Positions 45,181 through 56,498 of a DNA stretch of 64,000 nucleotides are shown piece after piece. Source of the DNA: Enterovibrio norvegicus DSM 15893 (GTDB lineage: Bacteria; Pseudomonadota; Gammaproteobacteria; Enterobacterales; Vibrionaceae); contig NZ_FOWR01000018.1 in the NCBI RefSeq assembly GCF_900115495.1, positions 35,591-99,590 of the forward strand, given 5' to 3'. The notes below the pieces were generated by a model. It was not told the DNA's origin. It ran no database searches and worked only from the letters and a program-made list of their open reading frames with translations. The translations under genes and the position numbers were made by a program. Every line of letters begins with the position of its first letter. Position 1 is the first letter of the stretch.

Positions 45181-46053
45181 TTACCAGCCAGTGCTTTCGC
45201 GAAGTGCTTTACCGATGTCAGCAAGGCTCTTAACGGTTTTCACGCCAGCAGCTTCAAGTGCCGCAAATTTGTCTTCCGCAGTACCTTTACCACCAGAGAT
45301 GATCGCACCAGCGTGACCCATACGCTTACCTGGAGGTGCGGTAACACCTGCAATGTAAGAGACAACAGGCTTAGTAACGTTCTCTTTGATGTATGCAGCA
45401 GCTTCTTCTTCTGCAGTGCCGCCGATTTCACCGATCATAACGATCGCTTCAGTCGCAGGATCTTTCTCGAACATTTCTAGAACGTCGATAAAGTTTGAAC
45501 CTGGAATTGGGTCACCACCAATACCTACACAAGTAGATTGGCCGAAACCTTCATCCGTCGTTTGCTTAACAGCTTCGTAAGTCAACGTACCTGAGCGCGA
45601 TACGATACCCACTTTACCTGGCTTGTGAATGTGACCCGGCATGATACCGATTTTACATTCGCCTGGGGTGATAACACCTGGGCAGTTAGGACCGATCATG
45701 CGAACGCCAGCTTCATCTAGCTTCACTTTCACTTCTAGCATGTCTAGCGTAGGAATGCCTTCTGTGATGGTGACGATAAGCTCAACGCCTGCATCAATCG
45801 CTTCTAAGATTGCATCTTTACAGAATGGTGCTGGCACGTAGATTACAGATGCTGTTGCACCCGTAGCTTCCACAGCTTCCGCCACTGTGTTGAATACAGG
45901 AAGACCAAGGTGAGTTGAACCGCCTTTACCAGGAGAAACACCACCTACCATTTGCGTACCGTACTCAAGCGCTTGCTCAGAGTGGAACGTACCTTGACCA
46001 CCGGTAAAACCTTGGCAAATAACTTTGGTATCTTTATTGATCAAAACAGACAT
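45181..46053 (-). CDS. sucD: Succinyl-CoA synthetase, alpha subunit
   Basis: Predicted 290-residue subunit that binds CoA and carries the phosphorylated histidine. It begins [28 protein letters not shown]; the active-site stretch is [20 protein letters not shown], with the His near residue 247. With SucC it makes succinate and ATP or GTP from succinyl-CoA in the TCA cycle. The start overlaps the sucC stop (TAATG). Last gene of the sdh-suc operon. Confidence 0.97.
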   Translation of the reverse strand: MSVLINKDTKVICQGFTGGQGTFHSEQALEYGTQMVGGVSPGKGGSTHLGLPVFNTVAEAVEATGATASVIYVPAPFCKDAILEAIDAGVELIVTITEGIPTLDMLEVKVKLDEAGVRMIGPNCPGVITPGECKIGIMPGHIHKPGKVGIVSRSGTLTYEAVKQTTDEGFGQSTCVGIGGDPIPGSNFIDVLEMFEKDPATEAIVMIGEIGGTAEEEAAAYIKENVTKPVVSYIAGVTAPPGKRMGHAGAIISGGKGTAEDKFAALEAAGVKTVKSLADIGKALRESTGW

Positions 46054-47219
46054 TATTTGCCCTCCGCTGCAGCAACAACTTTATCAGCTGCTTCAGTCAG
46101 TGAGGTCGCAGCAATAATGTTCAGGCCGCTATCGGCCAATTTTTGAGTTCCAAGTTCTGCGTTGTTACCTTCTAGGCGAACAACAACAGGTACCTTAACG
46201 CCTACCTCTTCAACAGCACCAATGATGCCATCTGCAATAAGGTCACAGCGTACGATACCGCCGAAGATGTTCACCAAAACGGCTTTTACATTATCGTCAG
46301 ATAGGATGATTTTGAATGCTTCAGTAACGCGCTCTTTTGTCGCGCCGCCGCCAACATCCAAGAAGTTTGCTGGGCTACCGCCATGCAGGTTTACGATGTC
46401 CATCGTACCCATAGCAAGACCTGCGCCGTTAACCATACAGCCAATGCTGCCGTCTAGAGCAACGTAGTTCAGTTCCCACTGAGCTGCGTGCGCTTCACGT
46501 GCATCGTCTTGGCTAGGATCGTGCATTTCACGCACTTTCGGTTGACGATAAACAGCGTTGCTATCGATGGTAAGTTTGGCATCTAGGCAGTGTAAGTTAC
46601 CTTTGTCAGTAATCACCAACGGGTTAACTTCAACCAATGCGACATCACGCTCAATGAACAGCTTAGCGATGCCCATGAAAATTTTGGTGAACTGCTTGAT
46701 TTGGTCGCCTTGCAAGCCAAGTTTGAATGCAAGTTGACGACCTTGGTATGGCTGAGGGCCAACCAGTGGATCAATCGCGGCTTTGTGGATCAGTTCCGGT
46801 GTTTCTTCCGCAACTTTTTCGATTTCCACACCACCTTCCGTTGATGCCATGAAAACAACGCGACGTGTGCCACGGTCAACAACAGCACCAAGGTAAAGTT
46901 CTTTGTCGATGTCAGTGCAATCTTCAACCAAGATTTTGCTTACAGGTTGACCATTCGCATCTGTTTGGTAAGTGACAAGGTTTTTGCCCAACCAGTTTTG
47001 AGCAAACTCTTTGATTTCTTCTTTTGTGCTAACAAGCTTTACGCCGCCCGCTTTACCGCGACCACCAGCGTGTACTTGGCATTTTACAACCCATTTGTTG
47101 CCGCCAAGCTTGTCCGCTGCTTCCGCAGCTTCTTGAGGAGTGTCACAGGCGTACCCTTCCGATACTGGCAGCCCGTATTCAGCAAACAGCTGTTTTGACT
47201 GATATTCGTGCAGATTCAT
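46053..47219 (-). CDS. sucC: Succinyl-CoA synthetase, beta subunit
   Basis: Predicted 388-residue ATP-grasp subunit that binds the nucleotide and succinate. It begins [20 protein letters not shown] and shows [27 protein letters not shown] and the late [16 protein letters not shown]. Coupled by overlap to sucD. A 96-base gap to sucB contains CAGGGG/CCCCTG, a small hairpin of unknown role. Confidence 0.97.
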   Translation of the reverse strand: MNLHEYQSKQLFAEYGLPVSEGYACDTPQEAAEAADKLGGNKWVVKCQVHAGGRGKAGGVKLVSTKEEIKEFAQNWLGKNLVTYQTDANGQPVSKILVEDCTDIDKELYLGAVVDRGTRRVVFMASTEGGVEIEKVAEETPELIHKAAIDPLVGPQPYQGRQLAFKLGLQGDQIKQFTKIFMGIAKLFIERDVALVEVNPLVITDKGNLHCLDAKLTIDSNAVYRQPKVREMHDPSQDDAREAHAAQWELNYVALDGSIGCMVNGAGLAMGTMDIVNLHGGSPANFLDVGGGATKERVTEAFKIILSDDNVKAVLVNIFGGIVRCDLIADGIIGAVEEVGVKVPVVVRLEGNNAELGTQKLADSGLNIIAATSLTEAADKVVAAAEGK

Positions 47220-47315
47220 GATGTTCTATCCGTGTCAGTTTCCATGTTATAAGTCTAATATTGCTTTCCACACAGGGGACGTCATGCCCCCTGTTACCGA
47301 CAGAAGTCGGACTGC

Positions 47316-48530
47316 TTATACGTCAAGCAGCAAACGCGTTGGGTCTTCTAAAAGCTCTTTAATGGTGACCAAGAAACCTACAGACTCACGTCCATCGATC
47401 AAACGGTGATCATAAGAAAGAGCAAGGTACATCATTGGTAGAATCTCAACCTTGCCATCCACTGCCATTGGACGCTCTTGGATCTTGTGCATACCAAGAA
47501 TTGCAGCTTGTGGTGGGTTGATGATTGGCGTCGACATCAATGAACCAAAAACGCCGCCATTGGTGATAGTGAAGTTACCACCAGTCAGATCGTCAACGGT
47601 TAACTTGCCGTCGCGACCTTTAAGTGCCAATTCTTTGATGCCCTTTTCAACATCTGCCAAACCAAGACGGTCGCAGTCGCGAAGCACTGGTGTTACCAAG
47701 CCACGAGGGGTTGATACAGCCATGCTGACATCAAAGAAGTTGTGATAAACGATTTCATCACCGTCGATAGATGCGTTTACCTCAGGGTAACGTTTCAATG
47801 CTTCTACTACTGCTTTCACGTAGAAAGACATGAAGCCCAAACGGATACCATGACGCTCTTCAAACACATCTTTATATTGCTTACGAATGTCCATGATAGG
47901 TTTCATGTTCACTTCGTTGAACGTTGTCAGCATTGCAGTGCTGTTCTTCGCTTCAAGTAGACGTTCAGCAACACGCTTGCGAAGACGTGTCATAGGGACA
48001 CGCTTCTCACTGCGGTGACCAAGAGATGGCGTATCGTCTTTTGCCTGTTGCGCAGGTGCTGCTTTTTTCGCACCACCTTGTTTAACGAACGCGTCCACGT
48101 CTTCACGTGTGATACGGCCACCAACACCAGTGCCTTTCACTTGCTCTGCCTTCAGATCATTCTCTGCAAGCAAGCGGCGAACCGCAGGGCTTAGCGCGTC
48201 ACTTTGTTCTTCCGTCAACGACGCTGTGTGACGTTTGTCTGGCGATGCCTCTGTCGATGCTGTGGAGTCTTGTGTTGGTTCACCAGCAACGGCGCCCGCT
48301 TTGATTCTCGCGAGCAGTTGCTTAGAAAGAACCGTAGCACCTTCTTCTTCAATAATAGCTTCCAACACACCAGCTTCAGGTGCAGGCACTTCAAGAACCA
48401 CTTTATCGGTTTCGATATCTACCAAGACGTCGTCGCGTTCAACAACGTCGCCAGGTTTCTTGTGCCATGTTGCCACTGTCGCATCCGCAACAGACTCGGG
48501 TAGGTCGGGAACCAGAATTTCGATTGTCAT
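47316..48530 (-). CDS. sucB: 2-oxoglutarate dehydrogenase E2, dihydrolipoamide succinyltransferase
   Basis: Predicted 404-residue core of the 2-oxoglutarate dehydrogenase complex. Order: one lipoyl domain (1-80) with the modified Lys in [15 protein letters not shown] near residue 43; an Ala/Pro/Ser-rich linker; an E3-binding domain near 110-150 ([22 protein letters not shown]); then the catalytic domain with HDSHR-type active site visible as [16 protein letters not shown] near the end. Between sucA and sucC. Confidence 0.97.
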   Translation of the reverse strand: MTIEILVPDLPESVADATVATWHKKPGDVVERDDVLVDIETDKVVLEVPAPEAGVLEAIIEEEGATVLSKQLLARIKAGAVAGEPTQDSTASTEASPDKRHTASLTEEQSDALSPAVRRLLAENDLKAEQVKGTGVGGRITREDVDAFVKQGGAKKAAPAQQAKDDTPSLGHRSEKRVPMTRLRKRVAERLLEAKNSTAMLTTFNEVNMKPIMDIRKQYKDVFEERHGIRLGFMSFYVKAVVEALKRYPEVNASIDGDEIVYHNFFDVSMAVSTPRGLVTPVLRDCDRLGLADVEKGIKELALKGRDGKLTVDDLTGGNFTITNGGVFGSLMSTPIINPPQAAILGMHKIQERPMAVDGKVEILPMMYLALSYDHRLIDGRESVGFLVTIKELLEDPTRLLLDV

Positions 48531-48558
48531 ATCGTTATTTTCCTTAGCTTTCTAGTTC

Positions 48559-51369
48559 TTAATTCAGGGTAAGCGCGTCTTCGATTAACGCTTTTTGTTG
48601 TTTTAGGTGCACCGACATATAACCAACAGCGGGAGATGCTGACGCTGCGCGTCCTGCATAACTCAACGTGGCATCCGCCGGGATAGCGAGACGGAAATTA
48701 TGTTGGCTACTGTACCAAGCACCTTGGTTTTGAGGTTCTTCTTGGCACCACACAAAGTCTTTCGCATTGACATACTGGCTAATCGCCGCTTGAACGTCCT
48801 CTTTCGGGAACGGGTACAGCTGCTCAATACGTACAATTGCAACGTCTTTAATTTCTTCTTTACGTCTGGTTTCAAGCAAGTCGTAGTAAACTTTGCCGGA
48901 ACAAAATACTACGCGCTTCACTGCTTCAGCATCCAGATCATCCACTTCACCAATTGCTGCTTGGAAATTACCATTGGCAAGTTCTTCAAGCGAAGAGGTA
49001 CATAACGGATGACGCAACAAAGATTTAGGTGACATGACAACCAATGGACGACGCATTGGGCGAAGTACTTGACGACGAATCATGTGATAAATCTGTGCTG
49101 GCGTAGAAGGCACACAGACTTGCATGTTTTGCTCAGCGCAAAGCTGCAAGTAGCGTTCGAGACGTGCAGACGAGTGTTCAGGACCTTGACCTTCATAGCC
49201 GTGAGGTAGAAGCATCGTCAAGCCACACATGCGACCCCACTTTTGCTCACCGGAGCTAATAAACTGGTCAATAACGACTTGAGCACCGTTCGCAAAATCA
49301 CCGAATTGTGCTTCCCAAATCGTCAAACCACCTGGTTCTGCCGTGGTATAACCATATTCAAAAGCCAATACCGCTTCTTCAGACAACACGGAGTCAAACA
49401 CTTGGAATGGTCCTTGGTTGTCGTGAACATTTGATAGCGGAATATAGGTACTTGCATCGGTTTGATTGTGCAATACCGCATGTCGGTGGAAGAATGTTCC
49501 TCGACCCGCGTCCTGACCACTGATACGAATACGTTTACCTTCATCAACCAAGGTTGCATAAGCGAGCGTTTCAGCCATACCCCAATCGAGTGCTTTCTCA
49601 CCGTTAACCATCGACATGCGATCGTTGTAAAGCTTGTTCACACGACTTTGTAATACATGGCTTTCTGGGTATTGGCATACTCGATGACCAAGTTCAACCA
49701 ACCGCGTCATATCAAACGTATTTGGCCACTCTATAGTCCAATCGTGTCCAAGATAAGGAGACCAATCGACCGAATGAAGCGCCATCGGGCGATATTCTCT
49801 AACGACGTGCTCACCACGATCCAAGGCATCACGATACTCGTTGATGAGATACGTAGCCTTTTCAATGTCTGCCACTTTTTGGTCTGCTAAGACATCAGCG
49901 TAAAGCTTGCGAGGTGTTGGGTGTTTTTTGATTTTCTGGTACATCAGAGGCTGAGTTGCATTAGGCTCGTCAGCTTCGTTGTGCCCATGACGGCGATAAC
50001 ACACCAAATCAATAACGACATCGCGCTTAAACGTATTGCGATAATCCAACGCTAAGCGAGAAACAAAAGCGACCGCTTCTGGATCATCTGCGTTTACGTG
50101 AAGGATCGGTGCCTGAACCATTTTTGCAATGTCAGTACAATACTGTGTTGAACGCGTATCGCTCGGGTTAGACGTTGTGAAACCAACCTGATTGTTGACA
50201 ACAATCCGAATAGTACCACCCACGCGATAACCACGCGCTTGTGACATATTGAACGTTTCTTGAACCACACCCTGACCCGCAATCGCAGAGTCACCGTGGA
50301 TAGAAATGGGCAAGACGGTTGAACCATCTTTATCGCCAAGACGATCCTGACGTGCGCGAACTGAGCCAATAACAACTGGGTTCACGATTTCTAGGTGAGA
50401 GGGGTTGAATGCCATGACCAAGTGGACATCGCCACCCGGCGTTGCAAAGTCACTGGAGAAACCTTGGTGATATTTCACATCACCCGTACCCCATGTTTCA
50501 TCATGCTTACCGGCAAATTCGTCGAACAGTTCTGAAGGCTTCTTACCAAGAACGTTGACCAACATGTTCAGACGACCGCGGTGAGCCATACCAACGACAA
50601 CTTCGCGTGCGCCGTTTGCACCCGCTTGGCGAATAATTTCTTTCACCATTGGGATTAGGGCATCGCCACCTTCCAAAGAAAAACGCTTTGCGCCTGGGAA
50701 TTTTGCGCCTAGATAGCGCTCAAGACCTTCCGCTGCGGTTAGCTCTTCAAGTAAGGTGATTTTTTCGTCGGTTGAAAACTCAGGCTGACCTACCACAGAT
50801 TCGATGCGTTGCTGGAGCCAACGTTTTTCTTCGGTATCTGTAATATGCATGTACTCTGCACCGATAGAACCACAGTAAGTTTTATTCAGAGCGTCATACA
50901 AATCGGCAAGTTTCATGTTCTCTTGCCCAATAGCAAAAGAACCAACATTGAAGGTCTCTTCGAAGTCATCTTCGTTGAGATTGTGGAATGATGGATCTAA
51001 GTCAGGTACACGGTCGCGTTGCCAAATACCTAAAGGATCCAAGTTTGCTTGTTGATGTCCTCGAAAGCGGTAAGCATTGATAAGTTGCAATACTTTAACC
51101 TGCTTCGCGTCTACATCTGGGTCACTGACTGAGGCACTATGATGCGCTGTCTCGGTAGCGAGTCTACGAAAATAATCACGAACTCTTGAGTGGGGCTGCT
51201 CGGGTGCTTTTCCATTCACAACGGGTAATTCATCAAAAATTACTCGCCATTCGCTTTCTACAGACTCGGGGTCACTGAGGTACAGTTCGTAGAGGTCTTC
51301 TACGTAAGTTGCATTGGCGCCAGCCAAATGAGAAGACTCAAGCCAAGCCTTCATCACGCCATTTTGCAT
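48559..51369 (-). CDS. sucA: 2-oxoglutarate dehydrogenase E1
   Basis: Predicted 936-residue thiamine-diphosphate enzyme decarboxylating 2-oxoglutarate. It begins MQNGVMKAWLESSHLAGANA, as in E. coli. Landmarks: MAHRGRLNMLVNVLGKKPSE near residue 264, HGDSAIAGQGVVQE, the ThDP region VDLVCYRRHGHNEADEP and the late FVWCQEEPQNQGAW. It channels reducing power and succinyl-CoA to SucB. Length is typical. A hairpin-rich gap of about 110 bases separates it from sdhB. Confidence 0.97.
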   Translation of the reverse strand: MQNGVMKAWLESSHLAGANATYVEDLYELYLSDPESVESEWRVIFDELPVVNGKAPEQPHSRVRDYFRRLATETAHHSASVSDPDVDAKQVKVLQLINAYRFRGHQQANLDPLGIWQRDRVPDLDPSFHNLNEDDFEETFNVGSFAIGQENMKLADLYDALNKTYCGSIGAEYMHITDTEEKRWLQQRIESVVGQPEFSTDEKITLLEELTAAEGLERYLGAKFPGAKRFSLEGGDALIPMVKEIIRQAGANGAREVVVGMAHRGRLNMLVNVLGKKPSELFDEFAGKHDETWGTGDVKYHQGFSSDFATPGGDVHLVMAFNPSHLEIVNPVVIGSVRARQDRLGDKDGSTVLPISIHGDSAIAGQGVVQETFNMSQARGYRVGGTIRIVVNNQVGFTTSNPSDTRSTQYCTDIAKMVQAPILHVNADDPEAVAFVSRLALDYRNTFKRDVVIDLVCYRRHGHNEADEPNATQPLMYQKIKKHPTPRKLYADVLADQKVADIEKATYLINEYRDALDRGEHVVREYRPMALHSVDWSPYLGHDWTIEWPNTFDMTRLVELGHRVCQYPESHVLQSRVNKLYNDRMSMVNGEKALDWGMAETLAYATLVDEGKRIRISGQDAGRGTFFHRHAVLHNQTDASTYIPLSNVHDNQGPFQVFDSVLSEEAVLAFEYGYTTAEPGGLTIWEAQFGDFANGAQVVIDQFISSGEQKWGRMCGLTMLLPHGYEGQGPEHSSARLERYLQLCAEQNMQVCVPSTPAQIYHMIRRQVLRPMRRPLVVMSPKSLLRHPLCTSSLEELANGNFQAAIGEVDDLDAEAVKRVVFCSGKVYYDLLETRRKEEIKDVAIVRIEQLYPFPKEDVQAAISQYVNAKDFVWCQEEPQNQGAWYSSQHNFRLAIPADATLSYAGRAASASPAVGYMSVHLKQQKALIEDALTLN

Positions 51370-51483
51370 TGTTATCCCTTAACCACTTAGTTATATGTGT
51401 TGCGATGCCTGGGGACTAGCCGGGCTCCTTTTAAGCTCCCCTCTCGAGGAGCCTAAATCTAGATTTTTTATCAATTCGGCGGC

Positions 51484-52194
51484 TTAGACAGCTCGTTTGA
51501 GCAGCATCGATCGAATGTGACCAATCGCTTTTGTCGGATTAAGCCCTTTAGGACAAACATTTACACAGTTCATTATGCTATGGCAACGGAAAACACTAAA
51601 AGCGTCGTCCAGATCTGATAAACGTTCGTCCGTCGCAGTGTCTCGGCTATCGATAAGCCAGCGGTAGGCCGCCAAGAGACCAGCAGGTCCGATAAACTTG
51701 TCTGGGTTCCACCAAAACGATGGGCAAGACGTTGTACAACACGCACACATGATGCATTCATACAGCCCATCAAGGTGTGCACGATCATCCGGTGATTGCA
51801 GATTTTCACGCGATGGTGGTGTGCCATCGTTAATCAAGAACGGTTTCACACGCTCGTAATTCGTGTAGAACTGCGTCATGTCTACAATCAAGTCACGCAC
51901 AACGGGTAGACCTGGTAATGGTCGGATAACAATGCTGGATTTATCAGTCAGTGCTGATAACGGCGTGACACACGCCAATCCATTTTTACCGTTCATGTTA
52001 ATGCCGTCAGACCCACAAACACCCTCGCGACAAGAACGACGGAACGCGAGTGTTGCATCTTGTTCTTTCAACAAGATCAGAGCATCCAGTACCATCATGT
52101 CCGAGCCGTCTGGCACTTCAAGGGTGTACCCTTTCATGTGCGGCGCGTCATCAACATCCGGGTTGTAACGATATACAGAGAAATTCAGTTTCAT
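51484..52194 (-). CDS. sdhB: Succinate dehydrogenase iron-sulfur subunit
   Basis: Predicted 236-residue subunit carrying electrons from FAD to quinone. The [2Fe-2S] set is CREGVCGSDGINM with a later C; the other clusters use CIMCACCTTSCP and CHSIMNCVNVCPKGLNP. Part of respiratory complex II at the inner membrane, last gene of sdhCDAB and directly upstream of sucA. Confidence 0.97.
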   Translation of the reverse strand: MKLNFSVYRYNPDVDDAPHMKGYTLEVPDGSDMMVLDALILLKEQDATLAFRRSCREGVCGSDGINMNGKNGLACVTPLSALTDKSSIVIRPLPGLPVVRDLIVDMTQFYTNYERVKPFLINDGTPPSRENLQSPDDRAHLDGLYECIMCACCTTSCPSFWWNPDKFIGPAGLLAAYRWLIDSRDTATDERLSDLDDAFSVFRCHSIMNCVNVCPKGLNPTKAIGHIRSMLLKRAV

Positions 52195-52209
52195 AATTAT
52201 CTACCTCCC

Positions 52210-53976
52210 TTAGTATGTACGCGCTTTAGGCGGGAACGTATCACGATGAATCGGTTCCATGTTTACATCACGCTTGGTCATTGCTTCTGTTTCTGGGTTG
52301 TAGATGGTGTGGCACAACCAATTATCATCATCACGCTCTTGGAAATCAAAGCGAGCATGAGCACCACGACTTTCGGTACGGTAGTTAGCCGCAACAGCCG
52401 TCGAGAATGCTGTTTCCATCAAGTTATCAAGCTCTAAACACTCAATACGCTGCGTGTTGAACTCGCTAGAGGTGTCATCCAAGCGTGCTTCTTTGAGACG
52501 CTCACGGATAACTTTAAGCTCTTCCAATCCTTTCGCCATGGCATCGCCTTCACGGAATACCGAGAAATTGTTCTGCATGCAAGATTGAAGATCTTTACGA
52601 ATTTGAACAGGGTCTTCGCCTTTCTGCGTTGAATTCCAACGATTCACACGCGCCAGAGACGCTTCAATGTCAGATTCAGATGCATCACGCGCTTCGACTT
52701 GTGCTGCCAGCGTTTCACCAAGGTGAAGACCTGTTGCACGGCCAAATACAACCAAATCAAGTAGCGAGTTACCGCCCAGACGGTTAGCACCATGAACAGA
52801 AACGCTCGCAATCTCGCCACACGCAAACAGGCCTTGAACTTCAACATCATTGCCGTTCGGATCTTGTTTGATGGCTTGACCTGAAATTTGCGTTGGCACA
52901 CCACCCATCATGTAGTGACAGGTTGGAATGACAGGAATAGGTTCTTTGATTGGGTCTACGTGGGCAAATGTACGCGACAGTTCCAAAATGCCTGGTAGAC
53001 GTGCTTCAAGAACGTCTTTACCCAAGTGATCCAGCTTCAGCTTAAGGTGTGGACCCCAAGGGCCATCACAGCCACGGCCTTCACGAATTTCAACCATCAT
53101 TGAACGTGCAACAACGTCACGACCAGCAAGGTCTTTCGCGTTTGGTGCATAACGTTCCATGAAGCGCTCACCGTCTTTGTTGAGAAGGTAACCACCTTCA
53201 CCACGACAACCTTCAGTAACAAGAACGCCTGCGCCAGCAATACCAGTAGGGTGGAATTGCCACATTTCCATGTCTTGCATTGGCACGCCTGCGCGCAATG
53301 CCATACCTACGCCATCACCGGTGTTAATGTGTGCGTTGGTTGTAGATTGGTAGATACGACCAGCACCACCTGTTGCGAGGATGGTTGCTTTCGCTTTGAA
53401 GTAACAAATCTCGCCGCTTTCCATGTCCATTGCTGTTGCACCAACAACAGCACCGTCTTGGTTTTTCACGAGATCAAGCGCATACCACTCAGAAAAAATC
53501 GTTGTTTTGTTTTTAATGTTCTGTTGGTAAAGCGTATGAAGCAATGCGTGACCTGTACGGTCAGCCGCTGCTGCAGTACGTGCTGCCTGCTCACCACCAA
53601 ACGCTTTTGACTGACCGCCAAATGGACGCTGGTAAATGCTTCCATCTTCGAAACGTGAGAATGGAAGACCCATTTTCTCCAGCTCGATAATGGATTGAGG
53701 ACCCGTTTTACACATGTACTCAATTGCGTTTTGGTCACCGATGTAATCAGACCCTTTCACGGTGTCATACATGTGCCATTCCCAGTTGTCTTCATGGGAG
53801 TTACCCAGAGCAACGGTAATACCACCTTGAGCAGACACTGTGTGCGAACGTGTTGGGAAAACCTTAGAAAGCAGCGCACAAGATAGGCCCTGCTCAGAAA
53901 TTTGAAGTGCAGCACGCATACCTGCGCCACCCGCACCAATAACAATTGCGTCGAATTCTCTTACTGGAATACTCAC
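52210..53976 (-). CDS. sdhA: Succinate dehydrogenase flavoprotein subunit
   Basis: Predicted 588-residue FAD enzyme oxidising succinate to fumarate. The dinucleotide-binding start is [17 protein letters not shown]; covalent FAD attachment is expected at H45 in [10 protein letters not shown]. Active-site arginines lie in later stretches such as [19 protein letters not shown]. The start is GTG 53976 with GGGGTG upstream, directly abutting the sdhD stop. Confidence 0.97.
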   Translation of the reverse strand: MSIPVREFDAIVIGAGGAGMRAALQISEQGLSCALLSKVFPTRSHTVSAQGGITVALGNSHEDNWEWHMYDTVKGSDYIGDQNAIEYMCKTGPQSIIELEKMGLPFSRFEDGSIYQRPFGGQSKAFGGEQAARTAAAADRTGHALLHTLYQQNIKNKTTIFSEWYALDLVKNQDGAVVGATAMDMESGEICYFKAKATILATGGAGRIYQSTTNAHINTGDGVGMALRAGVPMQDMEMWQFHPTGIAGAGVLVTEGCRGEGGYLLNKDGERFMERYAPNAKDLAGRDVVARSMMVEIREGRGCDGPWGPHLKLKLDHLGKDVLEARLPGILELSRTFAHVDPIKEPIPVIPTCHYMMGGVPTQISGQAIKQDPNGNDVEVQGLFACGEIASVSVHGANRLGGNSLLDLVVFGRATGLHLGETLAAQVEARDASESDIEASLARVNRWNSTQKGEDPVQIRKDLQSCMQNNFSVFREGDAMAKGLEELKVIRERLKEARLDDTSSEFNTQRIECLELDNLMETAFSTAVAANYRTESRGAHARFDFQERDDDNWLCHTIYNPETEAMTKRDVNMEPIHRDTFPPKARTY

Positions 53977-54324
53977 TTACACACCCCACAAAACGAAAAA
54001 GCCGGTCAACAGATAGACGAACAGCAAAGCAACGATACCGAACTGCATCAGCGCACGAAGCAGTGTTGGCTTGATGTAATCAGTCAATACCTGCCACATA
54101 CCGATCCACGCATGGATTAGCACGCAAACAAGTGCCAGCATGGTAAAGACTTTATTGCTTGTTTGACTCCAAAACTCGAGCCACGTTTGGTACGTTAGCT
54201 CAGGGCCAAATGCAAAAAATCCCACCATGTAGAGGGTATAAAGAGTCATTATGATGGCAGTTGCGCGAATCAGGATAAAATCATGAACCCCGTTTCTACC
54301 GAAAGAAGATACATGTCCTACCAT
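53977..54324 (-). CDS. sdhD: Succinate dehydrogenase membrane anchor subunit
   Basis: Predicted 115-residue inner-membrane anchor with three transmembrane helices, binding heme b and quinone with SdhC. It reads [23 protein letters not shown], then [19 protein letters not shown] with the heme-ligand His region. Overlaps the sdhC stop by seven bases. Confidence 0.94.
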   Translation of the reverse strand: MVGHVSSFGRNGVHDFILIRATAIIMTLYTLYMVGFFAFGPELTYQTWLEFWSQTSNKVFTMLALVCVLIHAWIGMWQVLTDYIKPTLLRALMQFGIVALLFVYLLTGFFVLWGV

Positions 54325-54710
54325 ACTAAAATCCCCGCTAAAACAGATAGAAACGCTGTTACGCCGAATGCAACTTGTGCACTCAACGTGCCTGTTTCAA
54401 GTTCTTCGAAATACTTCATGTCCATCATCAGGTGACGGATACCACCAACGATGTGATACGCCAAAGCAGTGAGAATGCCCCACAAAATAAATTTGGCGAA
54501 GAAGCTATCTACGAAGCCTGCAGCAGACTCGAAACCACTAGGGGAGGAAAGGGACAGGCTTAAAAGCCATAGTAGGATGGCAACCGATATAAAGGTGATT
54601 ACACCCGATACACGGTGCGCTATAGACGCGATCGCTGTGATAGGGAAGCGAATGGTCTGGAGGTCGAGGTTTACCGGTCTTGGCTTTCTTACTTTCACGA
54701 TATGGCCCAC
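54318..54710 (-). CDS. sdhC: Succinate dehydrogenase cytochrome b556 subunit
   Basis: Predicted 130-residue membrane subunit. It carries the strongly conserved [19 protein letters not shown] and HRVSGVITF near residue 32, and [14 protein letters not shown] with the heme-ligand His. The start is GTG at 54710, four bases after GGAG; a second GTG at 54698 ([12 protein letters not shown]) is nearly as good. First gene of sdhCDAB-sucABCD. Confidence 0.93.
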   Translation of the reverse strand: MGHIVKVRKPRPVNLDLQTIRFPITAIASIAHRVSGVITFISVAILLWLLSLSLSSPSGFESAAGFVDSFFAKFILWGILTALAYHIVGGIRHLMMDMKYFEELETGTLSAQVAFGVTAFLSVLAGILVW

Positions 54711-55114
54711 TCAGCTCCATTGAGCAATTATTGTTATAACACTCTCTGGTATCACATCTCGCGACTGCGCTAGGCCTACAACATCTTGGTTACGTTTTAC
54801 GGACTCTACTGCTATTTACTGCAGTTCACGCGCCGTTTTACGCAGAAAAAATATCGATTTCAGCCCCGAAACGCCTCGGCTTTGTGTAATATCCAGAGAC
54901 CTGCGGCAGAGTATATGCCCCGTAACATTTAAACACAAACCAATAAAATTGACGGAAATCCCGAAACAGAGCATTAACTTAAACTGCACATATTTTTTAT
55001 ACTTGCGCGCACCCGACAAAGTTCACTTCTCTAAATTGACATATTATTCGGCGATCGGTACAACAACGTGGTCCGTATCCGGGATAGGATTATAAAATAA
55101 CAAAGGAGAATGTT
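54711..55114. other. Divergent control region between sdhC and gltA
   Basis: About 400 bases without a gene, AT-rich in the middle. It carries the gltA promoter at 55036-55064. Toward sdhC a TATAAC box lies near 54733-54738, but no good -35 could be paired with it. CRP and ArcA sites are expected by analogy with E. coli but none is clear. Confidence 0.5.
55036..55064 (+). promoter_or_regulatory. Sigma-70 promoter of gltA
   Basis: TTGACA at 55036-55041 and TACAAC at 55059-55064 with a 17-base spacer, about 50 bases before the gltA start at 55115. Confidence 0.65.
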
Positions 55115-56404
55115 ATGGCAGATAAGAAAGCTACCCTACATCTTGAGGGGAAAGCACCTATCGAACTGCCGATCAAAGGAGGCACAGTCGGTCCAGAAGT
55201 GATCGATGTTCGTGCTTTGGGCGCAAATGGATTTTTTACGTTTGACCCGGGTTTTGTTGCAACAGCGTCGTGTGAGTCACAAATTACCTATATTGATGGT
55301 GACGCAGGCGTTTTACTGCACAGAGGCTATCCGATTGATCAACTCGCCAATAACGCTGACTATTTAGAAGTTTGTTATATCCTTCTGTATGGCGAAAGCC
55401 CAACTCAAGCTCAATATACAGAATTCCGTCGCGTTGTAAGCCGCCACACCATGGTTCACGAGCAAATCGCGAGCTTCTTCCACGGTTTCCGCCGAGATGC
55501 ACACCCAATGGCCGTAATGGTTGGTGTTGTTGGTGCGCTTGCGGCGTTCTACCACGACTCACTCGACATCAACAACGATGTTCACCGTGAGATCACGGCA
55601 TACCGTTTGCTGTCTAAAATGCCGACCCTAGCGGCAATGTGTTACAAGTATTCCATTGGGCAGCCGTTTATCTACCCACGTAACGATTTAGACTATGCAG
55701 AAAACTTCCTTCACATGATGTTTGCCACACCATGTGAAGAATATGAAGTGAATCCGGTTGTTGCTCGTGCAATGGATAAAATCTTTACCCTGCATGCTGA
55801 CCACGAACAAAATGCGTCAACGTCTACCGTTCGTCTAGCCGGTTCTTCTGGTGCTAACCCATTTGCGTGTATCGCAGCGGGTATTGCATCACTTTGGGGA
55901 CCTGCTCACGGCGGTGCAAACGAAGCATGTTTGAAGATGCTGGAAGAGATCGGTTCAGTTGAAAACATCCCTGAGTTCATTGAACGTGCGAAAGATAAAG
56001 ATGACCCATTCCGTTTGATGGGCTTTGGTCACCGCGTTTACAAGAACCATGACCCACGTGCGACAGTCATGAACCAAGCATGTCATGATGTTCTTGATGA
56101 ACTGAATATCAACGACCCATTGTTGGACGTTGCTATGGAGCTAGAACGCATTGCGCTTTCTGACCCGTACTTCATTGAGAGAAAACTGTACCCGAACGTC
56201 GACTTCTACTCAGGTATCATCCTGAAGGCGATTGGCATTCCAGTTTCAATGTTTACAGTAATCTTTGCGATGTCTCGTACCATCGGTTGGATTGCACACT
56301 GGAATGAAATGCACGGTGATCCTCAAAACCGTATCGGTCGTCCACGCCAGCTATACACTGGTTACGATCAGCGTGAGTTTAAGCCACTCGAAGAACGCGA
56401 TTGA
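55115..56404 (+). CDS. gltA: Citrate synthase, type II
   Basis: Predicted 429-residue hexameric citrate synthase, which condenses oxaloacetate with acetyl-CoA. Catalytic residues sit in the conserved stretches [17 protein letters not shown] (His), [15 protein letters not shown] (His) and [14 protein letters not shown] (Asp). AAAGGAGAATGTT precedes the ATG. Divergent from the sdh-suc operon, an arrangement shared with E. coli. Confidence 0.97.
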   Translation: MADKKATLHLEGKAPIELPIKGGTVGPEVIDVRALGANGFFTFDPGFVATASCESQITYIDGDAGVLLHRGYPIDQLANNADYLEVCYILLYGESPTQAQYTEFRRVVSRHTMVHEQIASFFHGFRRDAHPMAVMVGVVGALAAFYHDSLDINNDVHREITAYRLLSKMPTLAAMCYKYSIGQPFIYPRNDLDYAENFLHMMFATPCEEYEVNPVVARAMDKIFTLHADHEQNASTSTVRLAGSSGANPFACIAAGIASLWGPAHGGANEACLKMLEEIGSVENIPEFIERAKDKDDPFRLMGFGHRVYKNHDPRATVMNQACHDVLDELNINDPLLDVAMELERIALSDPYFIERKLYPNVDFYSGIILKAIGIPVSMFTVIFAMSRTIGWIAHWNEMHGDPQNRIGRPRQLYTGYDQREFKPLEERD

Positions 56405-56421
56405 GCATACGCTAGGAAATC

Positions 56422-56449
56422 AAAAACGCCGCAATAGCGGCGTTTTTTT
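56422..56449. terminator. Bidirectional terminator of gltA and ybgI
   Basis: AAAAACGCCGC, loop AATA, GCGGCGTTTTTTT. Confidence 0.87.
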
Positions 56450-56498
56450 ATCCCTGTCAGTCATCAATAAGCAATATGTTCTCGCTTAACTTCACGCC

